Origin: Cladocopium goreaui
Taxonomy: Eukaryota > Sar > Dinophyceae > Suessiales > Symbiodiniaceae
Direction of reading: 5' to 3'
Assembly: GCA_947184155.2 (NCBI GenBank)
Contig: CAMXCT020000264.1
Coordinates: 62,001-126,000 of the forward strand
DNA length: 64,000 bases
A program made the translations under genes and the position numbers. Every line of letters begins with the position of its first letter. Position 1 is the first letter of the stretch. The notes beneath the pieces were generated by a model. It worked only from the letters and a program-made list of their open reading frames with translations. It had not been told where the DNA came from and did not search any database. Shown here piece after piece: positions 25,801 through 36,521 of the stretch.

Positions 25801-26305
25801 ACATGACAACGGGACACGGAAAGTTTAATTATCAATGATATCCACTTCAAATATATATATAATATATATATATATGTGAAAATGAATTGAATGAACAACT
25901 AATATGATATCAATAAAATGTATATGACAATATGAATACAATATGAACATGATAAAATAATATAAAATATATGTAACAACACTTGGCCAAGGAGCTGAAA
26001 AAGTCCAGCAGAATGTCTCGATCAAAGCGTCTGGGCAAACCATCATAGTCATCAAGACTGCGTCCATGCAAACCATCAAAAAGCTGCGCTGCAAGGGCGG
26101 AGTCTTTGTCTGCATCATTGAAGCGCAGTCCAAGTCGTGATTTCAAGTCCACCCCCACATTCGAAGCCAAGGAAGCTATCTGAGTTCGTACTGCATTGGT
26201 AAATGCTGGAGCATCGAATACATTGAATACATCGAGTACAGCAGCAGCGAGGGCCAGAAACAACCACGCTGCGCCGCGAAAACCATGGCTGCGACGCCGA
26301 TGCAT
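19883..26305 (-). CDS. ABC1/ADCK/UbiB-family atypical kinase, probably plastid-targeted
   Basis: Exons: 26305-25983, 25762-25557, 25285-25248, 25119-24907, 24577-24540, 24516-24470, 23802-23631, 23355-23289, 23164-23089, 22828-22756, 22326-22292, 22162-22105, 21944-21863, 21665-21484, 20786-20671, 20539-19883. All junctions but one (23089/22828) join in phase, giving about 790 residues. Family motifs in order: RPAEIAWRW, LGPVFVKIGQTLSERPDL (the KxGQ signature), EEL, QPVAAASLGQVYKA (alanine-rich loop), VAVKVQRPG (lysine), FKELDY (ExD), TLEWIHGRKL, ADPHAGN (catalytic Asn; usual Pro is Ala), LAFLDFGLMG (DFG), VEPHVMEGFA, TLEGIA, PDFNIYEASLPYAM. ABC1 kinases support quinone and prenyl-lipid metabolism. 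The exon-1 leader has a hydrophobic helix (AAWLFLALAAAVL) after basic residues, then FDAPAF, like a peridinin-plastid presequence. The C-terminus is rich in Ser, Glu and Arg. Donors: 9 GT, 4 GC, 2 GA. Confidence 0.88.
22343..22453. repeat. CAA/CAG trinucleotide repeat inside a kinase intron
   Basis: About 110 bases of CAA with interspersed CAG, immediately upstream (in the direction of transcription) of the kinase exon at 22326-22292. Read through, it gives runs of glutamine, threonine, valine or cysteine in different frames, none of which belongs to the kinase. Confidence 0.93.
24711..24775. repeat. Decamer tandem repeat, unit ATCATAATTG
   Basis: Five to six nearly perfect copies lie in the intron between kinase exons 25119-24907 and 24577-24540. 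Confidence 0.9.
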
Positions 26306-26574
26306 CGGCTTTTTTAAGCGCACGGAAGCCAGATGTTTTTTTGGGATCTTTTGGGTACATCTCACGGCAGCGTCGCGAAACGCAGGATGATCCAAGATGA
26401 CAATGGAATGACATGAGATATATGAGATGAGATGCATCAACGTTGCATCATAGCATCATAGCGAAAGGTTCGAATTCTTTGCAGAAGTTTGGACTGCTGG
26501 ACTTCACTGTGAGGAGCTCATAATTGGAGGAGTGATCACATGAACCTCATCTTTCCTTATCCTTATCTTACAGT

Positions 26575-26979
26575 TTGACTATGTCAAGAATCGCGATGGC
26601 TTTTATAGTTCTTCAAAGTTCCTATGCCTTTCATGCGCGCCCAACGATAGAAACGGTGTGCTCTTCTTCTCTTGCGGCACTCACCTTCGGCACCGCAATG
26701 CTGCCAATGCTGTTGCCTGAGTCCCAAGTTGGCATCACCACAATTGGCCTTTCAGACGGGCAAGACTTCCAAGATGATTTCAAAGCTTTGAAGAACAAAA
26801 TGGTTCAAACTCTGTTTCCAGAGTCGGCCCCTGCAATACAAGTGGCAGAGCTGAACAAGACAAGAAATTTCGAAACAAATTTCTCCAAGAGAAATTCGAC
26901 CAACAATCGCCCCATGACTCAAATTTGTTTGACAAATCGTCAGGCCTGGCTGCACCAAGCTGGGCTGCATGGACTTTGA
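26575..26979 (+). CDS. Possible small secreted or membrane protein on the opposite strand
   Basis: A complete 134-codon frame starts MTMSRIAMAFIVLQSSYAFH, a plausible signal peptide, followed by ARPTIETVCSSSLAALTFG and FKALKNKMVQTLFPES. If real it is divergent from the ABC1 kinase gene, which starts about 270 bases to its left. Against it, everything else in the window runs on the minus strand, and a minus-strand frame over 27028-26900 (VPMAWLKVHAAQLGAARPDD) also looks coding. Only one of the two can be fully right. Confidence 0.3.
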   Translation: MTMSRIAMAFIVLQSSYAFHARPTIETVCSSSLAALTFGTAMLPMLLPESQVGITTIGLSDGQDFQDDFKALKNKMVQTLFPESAPAIQVAELNKTRNFETNFSKRNSTNNRPMTQICLTNRQAWLHQAGLHGL

Positions 26980-27019
26980 GCCAAGCCATAGGAACATCAG
27001 GAACTAAGGAGCGAAATCG

Positions 27020-30000
27020 TGGCTTCATGTCACTTTCACGTCGACAACGCCAGCCATTTCGTGGAAAAGAGGCGTAACAACTTTACAGGTGCATTGATAT
27101 CACTGGTTCAGTGATTGAAAATGTTGGAATGAAATCTATGAAACCTAGAGAAAACAAATAAATGTGTAGTAGATGATTGGATGATTGGATGATTGTAGAA
27201 TATCGAAACACTTGCACTCTCCCACAGCTGACCTCAGGTTGGCGTATGCTTCGCCGACCTTCATTTGAGCTGAGTCTCAAACCATGGCTATCAGGTTTCC
27301 AGTGTTCAACAAATCAAACGATGCTGAACTGCTGCAGTCTGAATCGCACAACAGCTAAAATATACTAAATGATCTAAAAATGATCAAACAAAATGAAACA
27401 TTCTGAACCTATATATGATACATATATTATAATTATATAATTATAATATATATATATATTTCTATGCAAAAAAAATGGTGATTCATGGTGATTCCTTTTT
27501 ACATGTTTGGACCTTTCGTTTCGTTATTGCTACATTCGTCCCACCTTGAAGAATGGGCGCCTGCAACGCTGTGAAGCCTCCATGCTCAGGAGCTGGAATG
27601 ATGCCTCGAAATTCATCGATTTTTGCATCGCATGTCGCAGCAGGTTCCCTTAAGAAGGCTCTTAATCCAATTAACGAGCTATTGGAACGCGAATGAAGGT
27701 GATTTTTCTAAAAAGTCGCGCCTTCTCCCAAACCACGCAACAAACCCCCGACACTGCACCACCGCCTGGAAATGCTTCCTGAGAGCGTCAGCAAATGCAG
27801 CCCGAAAGAACGAAACGATGTCGAAAAGACGCAATCTGAGACTCCAGCAGAGTAGGTTGTATCCTTCGGCCGATCTCGTCGAAGCGGAACTGATTCTGCT
27901 GATGCCTATTCAGTGTAGGTTGGAAATGGTTGAAAAAAATCTCGAATCAAGTCTTGTGATTCTTGTGAAAGGGTAGCGAAACATTAAAAATTCTCTGTAG
28001 TTGTGGCCACCTCGGCAAAAATGCCTCCTGGGGCAATCAGGCTTGCAACCTGGCAGCATCAAATTGGTTCCCAAAAAGTAGCAGAGTGCGTCAGGCTTGC
28101 GAATGAAAATGAACTGGATACAAAGATCTGCACAAAGAGACTTTTAGAAGAACTGGAAAAGCCTACAGACATCTACAGACCTTCAAAGATCTTGGAAGAG
28201 AGAGAGAGAGAGAGAGCGCAATGAGCAATCAATATCAATCACGAACCAGAAACTCACGAGAGGCCAAAAAGAAATCAAAAAAGCATTGGCCCAGAAATCT
28301 GCTTTTCGATGCTTCACAAACACATGGCCAGATATGATTTCCGTGAAATCGCGTCAGTATGCGTAAGTCTGGAACTTGGTCCTTTGCAATGCCTTTCGGT
28401 CTGGGCGTACGTTCCTTCGCAGGTCAAATGATGCCCCATTTCAAATGGGTTGGTTGAACTAAAGCTCTCCATTTCTCGACTTTCTTGTTGGACTCGTCCA
28501 ACAAGAAATGGGCAAAGCTCTGGGGCCAAGAGTTTGAGTGTAGCAGTGGGTGTGGCATGCAACTTGTGGCCTCCTCTGCTCACTTGCTCAGGCTCTGCTG
28601 ACACGCGTTTTTCTCATCTTTGTGACATGTTGTGAGACAAGAAGAGCGAGGCAACTTGGAACAAAGAGAGCAAAGCGTGTGGCTTCGGAACGTCTCAGCA
28701 AGTCTCAACCCCTTATGTGAACACGACATGTTGGACAGCAAGATCAGCAAGAGGATCAGAATGACACCTTGCTATCTTTTCTTAATGCCTCCAATGCCTC
28801 CTGCATTAACAAGTTATTGACACAGTGTTCAAACATGTTCAAACGCTCAGAGAGTCATCGAAGATCAAGACCCTTGAGATCGTCGGCACAAGGGGCATTG
28901 ATTATTGGCTCGCAGCCAACGACCAATGCACTCCTGGCAAGATCTCGAAACATTTCAAGATATTTCAAGTACATTCGAGTACATGGCATATCACAACGTC
29001 CACCGATTAGGTCTTCCTTCCCAGAAACATTGCATGCCTTCCGGAGTTGCCCAAAAAGCCGGACATTTTGAGCAACTACCTTCCGCATACAGTATTGATT
29101 TGACACATCCCTCCCCACGGCTGTCCACGTGGAAGAAGTGCCCACAATTTGGTAGCTCCGTAAGAAGGTTGCCATCCTGCAGTGATACAACTTCAGTAGA
29201 ATGACGCTTCCACGGTAAAATCTATCAAAATCTCCTGGTACTGCTCCAGGCAAATAGAGCAACTGCTCTCCTCTCACAGATGAAAACATGCCAAGACAGG
29301 TTCACGCAAAAAGACAAAAAGAGTCAAACTGAAATGAGACGAAGACAACTGTGACACACAAACTGGAGATCTTCCACAGCCCTCATTTGCTCTCTAACAT
29401 GTTTTTTGCATGTTTTTTGCATGTTTTTTACATCTTTTTTATAACATGTTCCAATGCTCCTCCGGTGCATCCGGGTGCCCAAATCGCACCTTGGGCAAGG
29501 CCTCGATGTTGGCCTCACGACGTTGCGCGTTGCATTCGCCTCGACTCGACAGCGCCACGACACTCCGCCTCTGACAGGGCCAACGCCATCTCCACCGCAC
29601 GCACTGTGCGAAAGGCCTCGACAATCTCGACACAATGCGAACACAGGCCCCGCAATGGCCCCGCAATGGCCCACATGCGAACACGACAGGGGTCACATCA
29701 GGCGGTGTCTTGGAGGAAACACACCGTGCCAAGTCAGATAGCTAAATTCTAAATGTAACTATACACATGTTAGAAGGCCAAAAATTAAATTTAATTGGCT
29801 TTGCTATTGAACGCTTCGAAAGTCAAAGGTCACCAGTCAAAAGGTCACCCAGCAGACCCAGCAAACCTCCTCCATGAACTGGGCGTTTGCTCCAGTGAGT
29901 CTGCGAAGTACCTCGGGTGGCTCGAGTCTTCTCGAGTCTTCTGGAGTCTTCTGCAGTGTCTAAGTGTCGAAGTCGATCCACCGTGGCTTTGGGTTTCTCC

Positions 30001-30730
30001 GCCTCCTCCAAAGCAGCTTCCACCGAGTCCATCCCAGCCTCTGATGCTTCAGAAGCCTGGAACATCGACGCATCGAAATATCGAAATTCATGAAAAATGT
30101 TGAAAAATTGTCCAGAGATGTCCTGAGATGTCCAGAGATATAAGACTTGTCAAGTGACTGCATCAGTATTCTTGAGAACTTTGCTAAAGGGCTTGAGATG
30201 GCTCCAGCAGTGTGATGTAAACATTAATGTAAACCGACGTAAACCGCTAAGACGCGGATTGCATAGGCTACAAGGATCAGGATCTACAAGGACCCGAGGT
30301 TTTGGAGGTTTTGGAGACCAGGAATCCCGACACTCGTTTCAGAGAAGATGGTGCGGACGGTTGCGTCCTGCCACGACTTGGGCTCTGGCTCTCAGTGGTA
30401 GCCGTAATGGTCTCCGAGTCTAGAAGTAGAGCCAATGAAAGAGAGATTGGAATTTACTCAGCTTGTATTCTGCTGGAGGGATTGCACATGTGCATCACCG
30501 GAAGTAGCCACGGAAATCATCTTCAGGCTTCAGGTCTTACAATATCTCACAATATCTCACAGTATCTCACAATATCCCACAATCCTATCCACAGATTAAC
30601 AGTATCTTCCAGTATCTTTCAATATCTTTCAGTCACTGGATGTCACTGGTTCATCCCCTGTCCAGCGCAGTGGCCGCATCTGGACCACCCGTGGGGCTTA
30701 TCGGCTGGGAGGCGACCTGAAGGAGGCGGA
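27020..30730 (-). CDS. Group of minus-strand exons, probably one or two genes ending near 27.02 kb
   Basis: Best exon: 30056-29912, between TTCCAG|G and CCCGAG|GTACTT, reading ASEASEAGMDSVEAALEEAE and KPKATVDRLRHLDTAEDSRR, probably a charged helix. Others on the same strand: about 30690-30640 (VASQPISPTGGPDAATALDR), about 30420-30320 (SETITATTESQSPSRGRTQP), about 29690-29450 (see the frame-switch finding), about 29190-29010 (LTELPNCGHFFHVDSRGEG with SCSKCPAFW, partly RING-like), about 28590-28330 (LHATPTATLKLLAPELCPFL), about 27790-27690 (FADALRKHFQAVVQCRGFVA) and about 27660-27550 (AATCDAKIDEFRGIIPAPEH, GGFTALQAPILQGGT). A frame reading TPLFHEMAGVVDVKVT ends in TGA at about 27029-27031 and may be a C-terminus. 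Family not recognised. Confidence 0.4.
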
Positions 30731-30919
30731 AACCGGGAAATCAAATGAGAAAAAAATGTAAAAAAAGAATGCTGTAATAAAGATATTTAATGATATTTAT
30801 ATATATATAAAGTATTATAAAGTGCTATAATCTATGTAAGAACTCTTGAATTTGATTTTGTTGAACTGTGGTAGAATTCTCCGCAAAAACCCATGACTGA
30901 AGAAAAGAAAAAGTAGAAT

Positions 30920-31225
30920 AGTAAGAGTAGAAGTAGATAGGCACAGAAGCACAAAAGCAGAGAAGCAGAGAAAGCAGGGAAGCAGAAAAGAAAAGAAGCA
31001 GGTAAAGCAGAGAAGCATGAAAAGCAGAGAAGCAGGAAAAGCAAAAAGCAGAAAAGCAGAGAAGCAGAGAAAGCAGGGAAGCAGAAAAGAAAAAAAGCAG
31101 GTAAAGCAGAGAAGCATGAAAAGCAGAGAAGCAGCAAAAGCAAAAGGCGGAGAAGCAGAAAAGCAGAGAAGCAAAGAAGCAGAAAAGCAGAACAGCAGAA
31201 AAGCAGAGAAGCAGAAAAGCATAGA
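30920..31225. repeat. Purine-rich minisatellite (AGAAGCAGAAAAGCAG type)
   Basis: About 300 bases are almost purely purine plus one C per unit on the plus strand, built of GAAGCAGA and AAAGCAGA blocks. Longer internal duplications are visible: the block around 30975-31030 recurs at about 31075-31130. Open frames across it are low-complexity. Confidence 0.92.
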
Positions 31226-31689
31226 ACCAGGAACCCAAAAAATCCAAAACCTGCCGCGGAAAAAAAAAAAACATCATTATATATCCATCCCAAGGAATTT
31301 AATGAATTTCACGGAGGTCCGGAAAGCAAATCCAGGGGGTCAAAAAAGCAAGGTGGGGGGTTCAAAGAAATAAGGGCCCCGAATTCTTCTCCTGGATTGT
31401 GGGTCTCAAGTTTGGCGCAGTGCCGCCTGCATGGTGGAAGCGGGAGAAAACTCCGCTTCCTCGTCCTGCTACAGCCACAGGTGCCACGGCCACACAGGGT
31501 TCGGATTCGTTTCCAGATTCGTTCAGCCAGCCAAGTTCGGTCCGTTGGGTCCGTTCGGTCCGCAGGAGACGCCCAGGTGACAGACAAAGCGTTTTCGTTG
31601 ACGCTGTTGATGCTGTTCCTACAACATGCTCAACTCAGCTTGTAGAAATGAGATGAGCAAAGAGAAGAAAGTGACTGCAAGACTTCCAC

Positions 31690-31820
31690 GGAGCAACAGC
31701 CTTTCGAAAAAAAGACTTTACGCGTTCAAGATCGTTGTTCTCGTTGTTCTTGAAAGATTGAAGCTGCGTCGGCTCCTTGACATCCGCGAGGCACTCCTCA
31801 AAGACTGGAAAAGTGTTCGA
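31690..31820 (-). CDS. Weak exon candidate
   Basis: A minus-strand frame reads VFEECLADVKEPTQLQSFKN and NENNDLER before a GTAAAG donor, with G/C-rich third positions. The opposite strand also has an open frame here (RLLDIREALLKDWKS). Next to it, 31400-31580 is open on both strands; the plus frame ends at CCCAG|GTGACA, and I could not decide which strand, if any, is coding. Confidence 0.25.
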
Positions 31821-31877
31821 AGATGTTAGAAATGTTGATTCTGCCCAAAATCCCTGCGCAGATCTTTCCTGTGTCTC

Positions 31878-31962
31878 TTGTCCCCGTCCCCCGTTGTCCC
31901 CCGTTGTCCCCCCGTTGTCCCCCGTTCCCGTTGTCCCCCGTTGTCCCCCGTTGTCCCCGTGT
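31878..31962. repeat. Decamer tandem repeat, unit CCGTTGTCCC
   Basis: Seven to eight copies with small length changes. C-rich on the plus strand, G-rich on the minus strand. Confidence 0.93.
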
Positions 31963-33204
31963 GAACCAAGGCACCAGGTTGCAAAGCCCGCACTAGACAC
32001 CTTTCCAACGTTTCAAGTTCCAAAAGGTAAGGTCTCAAGAGTGTCTCAAGACAAGCAAACTGCAAAGTGCAGATTGTAATGCATCGTGTATTAAGTGTAT
32101 TAAATGATATTAAATGTATTACTGTATCGGGGAGATAGACAAAATATGTTGGGAAACTCTCGGAAACTCGACTCAGGGTACTCGACTTACCAAGACCCAA
32201 ACGTTCCTGGGAGTCTCAGCCAGGCGCCCTCAAGGGTCAAGCGGGCCAAGCGTTCAATGAAATGAATTCACATTGGAATAAAGCCAGCAGACATTGACAT
32301 ATTCATTGGATGTGTTCTCCACGAAATATCTAGCAAATTCATGCAAATTCAATAGACCCAAGAGGATGGTTCATTTAATTCATATTACAAATCTTCCAAA
32401 TCGAACTTCATCTGCACAAATATCATGAGATATACATTCCCCGACTAACAGATCCTCTGATCACAGCGAAACCCATGCCACTCCAACAACGAAATCGCAA
32501 AAAAAAAAACTAATGCTAACCACCAGACAACATCTCCAATCTCCAATAGTATCCGCTTGTTCAGCCATGTTCAGCCATTTTTGTTATTACAACATGGTCG
32601 CTACGATTTTTTTGAATCTTATTGGAACTTTTAACACTGTCCTCTGACATCCCCAACATCAACAAATCTTCAACAAGTTCCATGCCTGTTCCTGGGGTCG
32701 CGCCAGCTGTCATCTAACTCTTCCGACTGTCTAAGTACCAAACGAAAGCGACTCTGCAGGTCTTCAGCGGTAGGAGTCTGAACAAGACGAAACGGGTGGA
32801 AACGCTACAAAGTGAAGGGAAAACAGAATGGAAAAGAAGTGAACCCGTCAAACAAAATTCACGATGTGGTGCGAAAAGGTTTATGTTGGAATGAAAGTCC
32901 TAAGTGCTACCAGTTTGCCGTAGCTGTTAGATTTTGGTTAAAATTCGAAAAAGAGCATCCAAATACAAGCATGCTACAGAGCTTCCACTTAACACAAGAA
33001 AGCTATAGAAAGCTCAAATGCTCAAACATGGAAGACTCATGAAGACTCTATGAATTCCATGCCTCTCTGCCGATATCTGCCAGAGCTCCTTGCAATGAGC
33101 GCTGCGTGGTTGCCTGTCAGATGCTGAAAGGACCCACAAAAGCCAGGATTGAGAGAGAAGATGCTCTAAAGATCTTCAAAGATCTTTAGAGCTAGCGAAG
33201 ATAT

Positions 33205-34640
33205 CTATGGACCCCAGCCCAAGCATTGTACAAACAGCAGAAATGCTTCGATGCTGTGAGATCTATGAGAAATGTAGGCAATCTCCACAGCCTCCGCAAG
33301 TTGCCGGGCTTCTGCAGCTCCTTGGCGCCAAGGGATGGCCGAAGCAGAAAAATCAAGGCGGCACTGAGTTGAATCCCATATCATCGAGTCCAATCGATTA
33401 TGGCGACCAAGAATTCTACCCCTTGAAGCCAAGATACTGCATTGAAGGGCATTGTTTGGGAAAAAAACTTTGTTCAAGTGCGTCAGTTTAACACAATTTT
33501 AATATAGTTTTAATTATATAATTTACATCATTGATATATTGATTACGTCTTTGTTTCATTATGTTTCGTTGACTGTGCTACGGAGCGGACGCATTGCTGG
33601 AACTCCAGTGCTGTAGGCCTCAAAATGACGAAAATCGCGATGAAAAGCTACAGCAAAATCGAACATTGAGACGTCGGCATAGAGTGTCGCACCCAACGTA
33701 GCACCCGGCCTGAAACATCGCACAGATGAAACGGAAACGCATTAAACCTGCATAGCTGCATGTGTTTGTCTATCCACTACTGCATATGTTACAACTCTAT
33801 CCAGATCGATTGAGTTTATCTTACATTGAATGTGTTGTATCAACCTTTGTGTGTTAGTATTCATACAGTAGGTACCAGCTCGACTGAGTGTGCATTTAGT
33901 AGCTTTGCAAAACTGCTTGCGCTGTGCAAAACTGCTCGCGCTGTTCGAGCCTTTCACTCCAGTTGAGAGAAGTTGTCGCCTGGCTTCAGATTACTGCATT
34001 TCAGACATGCAGAGAATTGACAGCAAGAGATGTGATATCGAAACATATTCTAAAACTGTATGTATCGTCCAACATCTTGATACAGTGAGTATACCGGGAC
34101 ATGAGAAAAGAATTGAAGAGATAACTTCAGGTGATCCCAAGAGCTTCCAATCCAAGCGTGTTCCCACAATTTGGAACCCGTCCTCCAAACGCGTGCGGGA
34201 GGCCTCCTGACAGTTTTATCCGAGCGTTTCGTGGTTTTCCACTTTAAGTGCTCCTATTTTTTCGACTAAGCACGCTATCTTTTTGTTCTCCTGTTTTGTC
34301 CCACCGTATATCAATGTAAACGATTGTGTTTCACAGTATATCACCGTATATCGGTCTATAATATAATATAATATAATATAATATAATATAGTATAATATA
34401 ATAATATAATATAATATAATATAATGTAATGTAATGTAATGCAATATAATATAATATACACATATATATTATATAATTCTATAATATATATATATATATG
34501 TTTATCATGATAATAGTAATTTCACAGTATAGCCTACTGAGCCTATTGAGGCTGCTGGATTTTTCAAGCTGTTCGTTTGCAGCGCTCGGGCGCCTCCGTT
34601 GGAGAATTGCATGCGGAATCTCTCTCCACCCAGACATCGT
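33205..34640 (-). CDS. Unrecognised gene with C-terminus at 33,205
   Basis: The strongest exon is 33709-33582 (between TTTCAG|G and CTCC|GTAGCA), reading PGATLGATLYADVSMFDFAV and AFHRDFRHFEAYSTGVPAMR. The terminal exon, about 33350-33205, reads IPWRQGAAEARQLAEAVEIA, then SIEAFLLFVQCLGWGP and TAG; the alanine-rich start is helical. Upstream candidates are about 34210-34130 (EASRTRLEDGFQIVGTRLDW) and about 34640-34560 (EIPHAILQRRRPSAANEQLE). No family recognised. A competing plus-strand frame over the terminal exon has poorer third-position composition. Confidence 0.45.
34355..34500. repeat. AT-rich simple repeat (ATATA / ATAATAT)
   Basis: About 145 bases of ATATA and ATAATAT sequence with a few G interruptions. 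Non-coding. Confidence 0.93.
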
Positions 34641-35616
34641 CTCCCGTCTCGAGATCCTGCAAAAGGCCTTGGGTTCAGAAGGGAACAGAAGGCAACAAAT
34701 GAAAAACAAATGAAATGTGGTACAAGACATTACAAGACATTACAAGACATGATGTCTCATGGCTTCTGAAACTCAAGGAATCTGGCATTCTGTCTGCTTG
34801 TGTCTCTAACAGGTCCAAGTGTGTCTCCATGTCGAGCAATATGAAGTGATCTTCTAAGAATTCCACTCCGCAACGCTGATCGCAAGATCTGAGTGAGAGG
34901 AAACTCTAACGACTCTAACCCAGATTCTGCTTGGCAGCTTAGCGGACCAAGCTTGTGGGTCTGTCTACATGCTCAAGTTAAACAACCAAGGTGAATCGAG
35001 GTGGGACTATCCTTCGGTTTTTCATGTGTGCCACTTCTGCTTCATTTGGTTTTGCAATATGCCAATTATATGCCAATTATGCTGATACTGTTTTCACAGT
35101 CACATGTTTGTACGGCGTTTCCCAAACGTGCATCTGAGGAATCTACATCCGAAGCGTGTGTGGCCGTGCCATGGCTCATGTCCCAGGTTCAAAACGGCGA
35201 GTCGCTGCAGGGTTTGACAAGGTGCTGAATCTCTGCTTCCAAAAATTTCCCAAATGTTAGATCTTAACAAATCTTCTGCCTATCTTCGCCTGCCTTGTGC
35301 TCAGCTTTTACCATGATTTACCCGGCGCTGGCTCTACTTTTTTGGTGTTTTCCAATGCTCATTTAAGCTCACTCAATCTTTTTTCCAGGCAGTGTGTTTC
35401 AAATACTGCGGCTAATTCTGTCTTCATTGTTTTGAAATCAGTGGAAATGCGCTCTCTCTCTCTCTCTCTCTCTCAACTTGCATAATCCTTAGGTGGTCAA
35501 AGCCAAGCTCAAGCCTGGTGCAGCTATGGACAACTGAACATTGATACTGTACCTGTTCACAATGCAGCCAGAAAGATCCAGAAAGTGAATGTCTCAAAAA
35601 TGTCTCTAAATGTGTC

Positions 35617-35830
35617 TCAATGCTTCTCGGCGTCGTCGCAATGGTGCACTGTGCCAATGTCAGTGTCCTCCAGCCCGCTGGCTATAACCATGTTCTCGGC
35701 AGCATGGCAATGTGTGGCCACAGAACTGCGATGAACTGTGGAAGATTGTGGGATAGCAAGGCAACGCATGGCAACGCACAGCCGCAATGGACCGAGGTCG
35801 AGACTCCGCATTGGCTGAAGGTCATTGCTG
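35617..35830 (-). CDS. Possible terminal exon
   Basis: A minus-strand frame ends SSVATHCHAAENMVIASGLE, DTDIGTVHHCDDAEKH, stop. It reads better than the competing frames, but I could not place a firm acceptor and nothing in it identifies a family. It could be the C-terminus of a gene between 36.4 and 35.6 kb. Confidence 0.25.
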
Positions 35831-36521
35831 GAACAAAGTTGACTCACAAGTTGACATCGTCGCTTGGATGTTTGGATGTTTGGATGTTTGGGCACTTGCC
35901 AGTGAGAATCACGTCTAAAGATCTAAAGATCTAAAATGTCTGTCTGCAAGTTGAAAAAAAAATGTGAAAAGATTTATTGTCTTGCAACGCAAATTTGGAT
36001 CACCTCTGCTGAACAGCCCGACCCTCTTTGAACCTCTGGGCAACACAGCGAGAATTACAATGCTGAGACATCAACCGGCTCCACTACTCTGCAAGGATGG
36101 TTGCAGTGGCAGGAGAAAGTCGGTGAGAATCATTCAAAAAAGGTTTGAGAAACTGAGAGAGCTGTAACATGCTGTAACTACACATTGTGACACACGGTGA
36201 CACATCACTGGCCCACGTTTCTTTTGCGAGGACTGGGTCAGGCTGGTTGCTCAGGCACCCAGCCCAGGATATCCAGACCTTGGATGTCCAATTTCTCTAA
36301 CTGGGAGAGTTGAAAAGATTCGAAATGCTTCTCAGCATGGACACAAAACACATATCATAACAATACCCGGACACAAACGTCGACATCTGTTACTTTCTCA
36401 CGTCTGATCCAGAGTTCCAGTCACGGTGTGCATGGCATGTGTCAACAGGGTGCGAGTTACATGTCACGTTGCAATTAGCATCTGATCTCGGTCCAAGTGT
36501 GATGAGTGCGATCTCTGGTGC

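Noticed and set aside
27590..27700. Plus-strand frame starting MGACNAVKPPC
   Set aside because: The minus-strand reading of the same DNA (CDAKIDEFRGIIPAPEHGGF) is more protein-like and fits its neighbours.
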